Positions 60,112-60,371 of a DNA stretch of 60,371 nucleotides are shown here, one piece after another. Location of the stretch: NCBI RefSeq assembly GCF_029960785.1, contig NZ_JASBQE010000073.1, positions 1 through 60,371 on the forward strand, read 5' to 3'. This stretch comes from Polyangium sp. 15x6. Lineage in GTDB: Bacteria; Myxococcota_A; Polyangia; Polyangiales; Polyangiaceae. A model generated the notes under the pieces. The model did no database searches. It was given only the letters and a program-made list of their open reading frames with translations, and had not been told where the DNA came from. Within the stretch, counting starts at the first letter, position 1, and each line of letters starts with the position of its first letter. The position numbers and the translations under genes are program-made.

Positions 60112-60371
60112 ATGCTTCGTTTTGGCTTGGTTCGTGCTGGTGGGATCGTGGTGGCGGCCGCGGCGCTCGCGCTCGCGGCGTGTGATGGATCGGTCAAGGG
60201 AGGCGGAGGCGGCGGGTCGGGCGGATCCGGCGCGCAAGGCGGCAGCGGCGGCGTCGGCGGGTCCGGCGGCGTCGGCGGGACGGGCGGCATCGGCGGGACG
60301 GGCGGCGTCGGCGGAGGCGAGGGCGGCACCGGTGGCACCGGCGGCGGCGGGCAAGGCGGCGCGGGCGGCGG
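60112..60371 (+). CDS. Gly-rich lipoprotein, C-terminus cut by window edge
   Basis: ATG 60112 has GGAGGAAG six bases upstream, a strong ribosome site. A signal peptide ends in the lipobox ALAAC (lipidated cysteine at about 24), then a Gly/Ser/Thr-rich stretch with many GGT and GGS repeats runs to the window end. This style of linker also follows the lipobox of the amylase lipoprotein. The functional domain lies beyond the window. Alternative frames across this repeat are also open, so the reading rests on the start site and signal peptide. Confidence 0.75.
   Translation, partial: MLRFGLVRAGGIVVAAAALALAACDGSVKGGGGGGSGGSGAQGGSGGVGGSGGVGGTGGIGGTGGVGGGEGGTGGTGGGGQGGAGG

Noticed and set aside
58915-60354. 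A 479-residue reading of the HExxH gene
   Set aside because: The extra 126 residues are Ala/Asp/Pro repeats opposite the Gly-rich lipoprotein gene; the internal ATG 59976 begins a proper lipoprotein signal.

Overview
The window looks like chromosomal DNA of a large-genome myxobacterium, probably of the Polyangium/Sorangium type (Myxococcota). This is inferred, not searched. The pointers are about 70% GC by eye with strong GC bias at third codon positions, many lipoproteins with Gly/Ala/Ser-rich linkers, a Hanks-type Ser/Thr kinase, FecR/VIT/VWA and DUF2330-like proteins, very large hybrid sensor kinases, and a eukaryote-like 6-phosphofructo-2-kinase/fructose-2,6-bisphosphatase. No tRNA, rRNA, CRISPR array or insertion sequence was recognised. 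The bias also creates very long open antisense frames, which I treat as shadows.

Layout. 1-14.8 kb: a leftward series with a Ser/Thr kinase (cut by the window start), a TrmH-like RNA methyltransferase, a PAS-STAS protein, a membrane protein next to a FecR-VIT-VWA-TPR protein, two small overlapping genes, an alpha-amylase lipoprotein and a DUF2330-like protein. 14.9-19.8 kb: an envelope membrane protein with an AgmX/TonB-like C-terminus, a lipoprotein, and the bifunctional PFKFB-like enzyme. 19.9-28.2 kb: a divergent pair of tandem radical-SAM proteins, one also fused to a Gfo/Idh/MocA oxidoreductase, next to sugar genes (GT2 glycosyltransferase, UDP-GlcNAc 2-epimerase, PIG-L deacetylase, NDP-sugar epimerase). 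28.3-32.2 kb: an EGF-like lipoprotein with six near-identical repeats of about 118 residues. 32.2-37.4 kb: an island of lower GC with a 910-residue protein of unknown type and an alpha/beta-hydrolase-like protein.

37.5-46.9 kb: small membrane and unknown proteins, a polytopic GT-C-like protein, a UbiA prenyltransferase/radical-SAM pair with ATGA overlap, a cytochrome c-NnrU fusion, and a PP2C-like protein whose N-terminus resembles Imm5-type immunity domains, followed by a small protein of similar appearance. 47-54.7 kb: two cytoplasmic hybrid histidine kinases in one operon, the larger with about 13 HAMP-like units in tandem. Facing away from them are a winged-helix regulator and two overlapping small membrane proteins. 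55.8-60.4 kb: a SAM methyltransferase, a pentaheme cytochrome c lipoprotein, an unknown protein, an HExxH lipoprotein and the start of a Gly-rich lipoprotein.

The strongest candidates for an undescribed system are the divergent radical-SAM pair with its sugar genes (19.9-28.2 kb), where all four radical-SAM units share one trailing cysteine signature, and the two-gene low-GC island (32.9-37.4 kb).
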